DNA of 8,175 bases, from positions 1-8,175 of the forward strand of contig JAHHSE010000063.1 of the NCBI GenBank assembly GCA_020025395.1, written 5' to 3'. Positions 6,369-8,175 of this stretch are shown here, in pieces. Positions within the stretch are counted from its first letter, which is position 1; every line of letters starts with the position of its first letter. The stretch is from Oscillospiraceae bacterium (GTDB lineage: Bacteria; Bacillota; Clostridia; Oscillospirales; Oscillospiraceae). The notes under the pieces were generated by a model. That model was not told the DNA's origin. It searched no databases and saw nothing but the letters and a program-made list of their open reading frames with translations. Made by a program: the position numbers and the translations under genes.

Positions 6369-6611
6369 TTATCTCTTGTCCACGATGCCCACCACAGCGG
6401 CATCCACCGGACAGTCCCTTCCGGCGGCCAGCCGGGCGGCCGAGCCGGTGGCCAGAAGGACGGTCTCTCCCTCTCCGGCCCCCACGCAGTCCGCGGCCAC
6501 CAGAGGAGGCCCGCTCATCCCCTGGGGGGAGATCAGGAGGAGGGGCTGTCCGGTGAGGGGGGTGATTTTTTTGGTGGACCAGACATTGCCAATCACCTCG
6601 CCCAGAATCAT
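6369..6611 (-). CDS. eutN: EutN/CcmL-type pentameric microcompartment vertex protein
   Basis: An 80-residue BMC-P shell protein that forms pentamers capping the vertices of the ethanolamine microcompartment. The N-terminal MILGEVIGNVWSTKK (usual M-x-L-G-x-V-x-G-x-V-x-S/C-T), LVAADCVGAGEGETVLLATGSAAR (about 37-60) and PVDAAVVGIVD (about 68-78) are the family core. It ends two residues after the GIVD motif. E. coli EutN (95 residues) carries about 11 more residues there, and other Firmicutes a few, so the last edge strand is trimmed. The start ATG 6611 follows GAGAGGGGTAGGGGG, which lies in the end of the upstream gene; the gap is only 5 bases. Confidence 0.93.
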   Translation of the reverse strand: MILGEVIGNVWSTKKITPLTGQPLLLISPQGMSGPPLVAADCVGAGEGETVLLATGSAARLAAGRDCPVDAAVVGIVDKR

Positions 6612-6616
6612 CCCCC

Positions 6617-6883
6617 CTACCCCTCTCCCGCCCGGACCAGACCCATCTCCCGAAGCTGACGCTCCAGAGAGACGAATTTCTGATAGACCGGCAGGGGGGC
6701 GGTGCGGCGATAGCGCTTATACTCCATCGCGGAGCCGCGCACCGCCACCCGTTTCCCCTCCAACAGGGCGGTCAGCACTTGGGAGAGCTCCTCGGTCAAA
6801 GGGACCGCCAGAGCCAGAAGAGCCATGTCCTCCAGAGGGAGCCGGGTGATCACCAGCCCTTTGGGGCCTTCCTCCAGGGTCAC
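6617..6883 (-). CDS. Short eut-operon protein of unknown function
   Basis: An 88-residue soluble protein. It has an opening TLEEGPKGLVITRLPLEDM, a helical LLALAVPLTEELSQVLTALLEGKRVAVRG (about 22-50), and a basic tail EYKRYRRTAPLPVYQKF followed by a helix ending in REMGLV. The tail and the L-L-G-K-x-V-x-V strand recall the C-terminal part of a longer (about 200-residue) eut-operon family (TIGR02536 type), from memory and not checked. The expected N-terminal half is absent; the upstream frame closes at 6923-6925. Start GTG 6883 overlaps the eutT stop (GTGA), with GAGGGGGGAGAG upstream. It occupies the slot where related operons usually carry the phosphotransacylase PduL and this protein. Real gene: likely. 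Function: unknown. Confidence 0.72.
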   Translation of the reverse strand: MTLEEGPKGLVITRLPLEDMALLALAVPLTEELSQVLTALLEGKRVAVRGSAMEYKRYRRTAPLPVYQKFVSLERQLREMGLVRAGEG

Positions 6884-7419
6884 GGCTCTCCCCCCTCTTT
6901 TTCGTATTTCCCCGCCTTCAGCTTAATCATCCAAATCCAGCACAGGCTGGACAGCCGATTCATGGCGGTGATGATGTCCGGACGGGTCACCCGCCCGTCA
7001 TAGTCCCGAAAGGCCCGGTATCCCGCCAGTTCGGCCTGACGGACCAGGGTCCTCAGCCGATTGATATGCAGAAGCAGCGGCTCGTCGGTCCCCGCCGCCA
7101 TAAAGTGCGGCTGGCCAAAATAGGTCTCCGGGTGGTGGGAGCAGGCCCGAAGCTCATCCGCCGTATAGCCTCCCAGGCAGATCTCTCCCACCTTTTCCCC
7201 CAATACATCGGCCCGGATAAAGCTGCGGACAAAGTCCAGCATCTCGTCCAGCTCGGTCCCCACTTTCGGATAGCCCCGTTGGGAGGCCGTGAGACGGCAG
7301 AGAAGAATCTCGGCCTCCAGCCGATCGATCCAGCCCCGGAAGATGATCCGGGGATGGTCCTTCCGCACCAGGGTCTTGTGGTCCAGATGGGTCATGTGTT
7401 CCGGCTTTCCCCGCTCCAT
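6880..7419 (-). CDS. eutT: EutT-type corrinoid adenosyltransferase
   Basis: A 179-residue cytoplasmic enzyme that would transfer the adenosyl group of ATP to cob(I)alamin, making the coenzyme B12 needed by ethanolamine ammonia-lyase. Supporting segments are HPRIIFRGWIDRLEAEILL (about 22-40), the helix LDEMLDFVRSFIRADVLGE (57-75) and the C-terminal RPDIITAMNRLSSLCWIWM (146-164). They match the helical cobalamin adenosyltransferase fold and EutT of Clostridia. It is short: Salmonella EutT has about 267 residues, with an extra N-terminal domain and a CCxxC metal motif. Neither is seen here, but C93, H95, H96 and H105 cluster where metal could bind. Start ATG 7419 has GGGGGAGGATGGA upstream; ATG 7395 lacks a ribosome site. 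Function is fairly sure from context plus fold. Confidence 0.85.
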   Translation of the reverse strand: MERGKPEHMTHLDHKTLVRKDHPRIIFRGWIDRLEAEILLCRLTASQRGYPKVGTELDEMLDFVRSFIRADVLGEKVGEICLGGYTADELRACSHHPETYFGQPHFMAAGTDEPLLLHINRLRTLVRQAELAGYRAFRDYDGRVTRPDIITAMNRLSSLCWIWMIKLKAGKYEKEGGEP

Positions 7420-7443
7420 TCCATCCTCCCCCTTTCCACTGTC

Positions 7444-7746
7444 TTACATCCCGTCGGAGCTATCTCCCCGGCCCTGGGGAAGAATGTGGTCCACCTCCAC
7501 ATGAGGGCGGGGGATCACATGGACCGAGACCATCTCCCCCACCTTTTCAGCGGCGGCGGCCCCGGCATCGGTAGCGGCCTTCACCGCTCCCACATCCCCA
7601 CGGACCATGACGGTCACCAGACCGCCCCCCACCTGCTCCTTGCCCACCAGCTGAACATTGGCCGCCTTTACCATGGCGTCCGCCGCCTCAATCGCGGCCA
7701 CCAGACCCCGTGTCTCCACCATTCCAAGCGCATTGGTATTTGCCAT
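7444..7746 (-). CDS. eutM: EutM hexameric microcompartment shell protein (BMC-H)
   Basis: A 100-residue single-BMC-domain protein whose hexamers tile the facets of the ethanolamine microcompartment. It is very close to E. coli EutM: ALGMVETRGLVAAIEAADAM (6-25), QLVGKEQVGGGLVTVMVRGD, the pore-side RGDVGAVKAATDAGAAAAEK, VSVHVIPRPH, and a C-terminus ending GDSSDGM like the E. coli ...GDSSNL. ATG 7746 is the canonical start by homology and has AAGGAGG 9 bases upstream. The same frame stays open for 89 further codons upstream (see separate entry), so an extended product is possible. It is followed after 24 bases by eutT. Confidence 0.97.
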   Translation of the reverse strand: MANTNALGMVETRGLVAAIEAADAMVKAANVQLVGKEQVGGGLVTVMVRGDVGAVKAATDAGAAAAEKVGEMVSVHVIPRPHVEVDHILPQGRGDSSDGM

Positions 7747-8013
7747 TGTATGATTCCTCCTTATCGTTTCGGTTTCTGTCCGCTCCGGTCCGGGGACGAT
7801 GTCCCCGTCCCTCTGCTTTGCTTTTTTCTCCCCGGAGACCGCCGGGGGCAATTCCCCTCCCCCCGCGGCCTCCCTGCCCTTGCCGGCGGACGGACCCGCC
7901 GTCCGTTCCTTCTTTCCCTTGGGTTCCGGGGGAGAGCTCTCTTTGCTCTCCGACGGGGGCAGAAGAACCCCCTCCGGATTCAAGATCACCCCTTGCGCGA
8001 TCTCCTCTCTCAT
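7747..8013 (-). other. In-frame 89-codon N-terminal extension of EutM (possible long isoform)
   Basis: The eutM frame has no stop from the canonical ATG 7746 back to ATG 8013, which overlaps the eutE stop as ATGA. The predicted arm begins MREEIAQGVILNPEGVLLPP and continues rich in Pro, Gly, Lys, Glu and Ser, so it would be disordered. G or C dominates the third codon position through most of it, as in neighbouring genes. Every other junction downstream in this operon is an overlap or under 25 bases, so a 267-nt non-coding gap would be out of character. A possible ribosome site, AGGAGG, lies 11 bases before ATG 8013, rather far. The stretch also holds four hairpins, so a structured spacer is the alternative. 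Translation is unproven. Confidence 0.45.
7791..7972 (-). repeat. Cluster of four short perfect hairpins between eutE and eutM
   Basis: Perfect inverted repeats occur at 7791-7807 (7 bp, 3-nt loop), 7887-7905 (7 bp, 5-nt loop), 7931-7951 (7 bp, 7-nt loop) and 7955-7972 (5 bp, 8-nt loop). None is followed by a T-run on the - strand, so they are not intrinsic terminators. They could stabilise or mark a cleavage site in the mRNA ahead of eutM, or reflect GC-rich composition. Confidence 0.4.
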
Positions 8014-8175
8014 TTCAGCTCAAGCCTCCTCACCATGGCGCGGACCATCTCCTCCAGCTGGGCCTGACTGACGGGGATCTCCCGGGTTCCCCCCTCAAAG
8101 GAACCATCGGCTCTGCCGTCCCGCAGCTCCTCCACCTCCCTTACGCCCCAAGCCACCCGCTTGATGTTCATCAGG
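8010..8175 (-). CDS. eutE: C-terminus of CoA-acylating acetaldehyde dehydrogenase (partial)
   Basis: Only the last 54 complete codons are in the window; the gene continues past its edge. The segment LMNIKRVAWGVREVEEL resembles the end of the CoA-acylating aldehyde dehydrogenase domain (compare the LLNIKTVA region of AdhE and of Firmicutes EutE-like enzymes). In related Firmicutes eut operons this gene sits directly before an eutM-type gene and eutT. The enzyme converts acetaldehyde plus CoA and NAD+ to acetyl-CoA inside the shell. After a Gly/Asp-rich linker (RDGRADGSFEGG) comes a predicted amphipathic helix, VSQAQLEEMVRAMVRRLEL, which looks like an encapsulation peptide. The TGA stop overlaps ATG 8013. 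Identification rests on little sequence plus gene order. Confidence 0.65.
   Translation of the reverse strand, partial: LMNIKRVAWGVREVEELRDGRADGSFEGGTREIPVSQAQLEEMVRAMVRRLELK

Noticed and set aside
5149..6849. Long + strand open frame opposite eutQ-eutH-eutN
   Set aside because: The product is low-complexity, His/Gly/Pro-rich, with no ribosome site. It is the mirror of highly GC-biased codons in real - strand genes.
7747..8013. EutV-type (ANTAR) paired-hairpin antitermination site
   Set aside because: I looked for adjacent hairpins with the hexaloop pattern and a following terminator. The loops here are 3-8 nt without the A...G pattern and no T-run follows.
7066..8067. + strand open frame opposite eutT and eutM
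   Set aside because: Shadow of known eut genes; composition is Pro/His/Arg-rich with no start signal.
1..8175. CRISPR, tRNA, insertion sequence or prophage remains
   Set aside because: No regularly spaced repeats, cloverleaf sequence, transposase or terminal inverted repeats were seen.

Overview
The window looks like chromosomal DNA from a GC-rich, anaerobic, gut-type member of the Firmicutes/Clostridia, most likely of the Oscillospiraceae kind. This is inferred from the high GC with Firmicutes-style AGGAGG ribosome binding sites, frequent GTG/TTG starts, and a Clostridia/Listeria-type gene order in the ethanolamine (eut) operon. No stretch over 300 bases is free of genes. I saw no tRNA, rRNA, insertion sequence or CRISPR array.

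Region 1 (1-1825, + strand): a small HExxH zinc-metallopeptidase-like protein, joined by an ATGA stop/start overlap to an 11-helix sodium-dependent transporter of the SNF/NSS family. The unit ends in a perfect 21-bp terminator hairpin, which also takes in the stop codon of the convergent gene.

Region 2 (1820-4120, - strand): UDP-galactopyranose mutase (glf) followed by a GTGA-coupled family 2 glycosyltransferase. This is a two-gene unit that probably makes and transfers galactofuranose to a surface glycan. It has its own candidate promoter.

Region 3 (4123-4803, - strand): a monocistronic family I inorganic pyrophosphatase with a perfect TATAAT -10 and a leader of about 115 nt containing hairpins.

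Region 4 (4802-8175, - strand): the 3' half of an ethanolamine utilization microcompartment operon. In transcription order it holds the C-terminus of the CoA-acylating aldehyde dehydrogenase (eutE), the hexameric shell protein (eutM), the cobalamin adenosyltransferase (eutT), a short unidentified eut protein, the pentameric vertex protein (eutN), the ethanolamine permease (eutH) and a cupin (eutQ). It ends in a rho-independent terminator whose T-tract touches the pyrophosphatase promoter. Together these genes supply uptake (EutH), coenzyme B12 (EutT), shell parts (EutM, EutN) and acetaldehyde conversion (EutE). Ammonia lyase, regulators, other shell proteins and the operon promoter lie outside the window.

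The most unusual feature is between eutE and eutM. The eutM frame runs open for 89 codons upstream of its canonical start, to an ATG overlapping the eutE stop (ATGA). The operon may therefore make both a normal 100-residue EutM and a 189-residue form with a Pro/Gly/Lys-rich N-terminal arm. The same 267 nt can fold into four short perfect hairpins, so a structured RNA spacer is the rival explanation.
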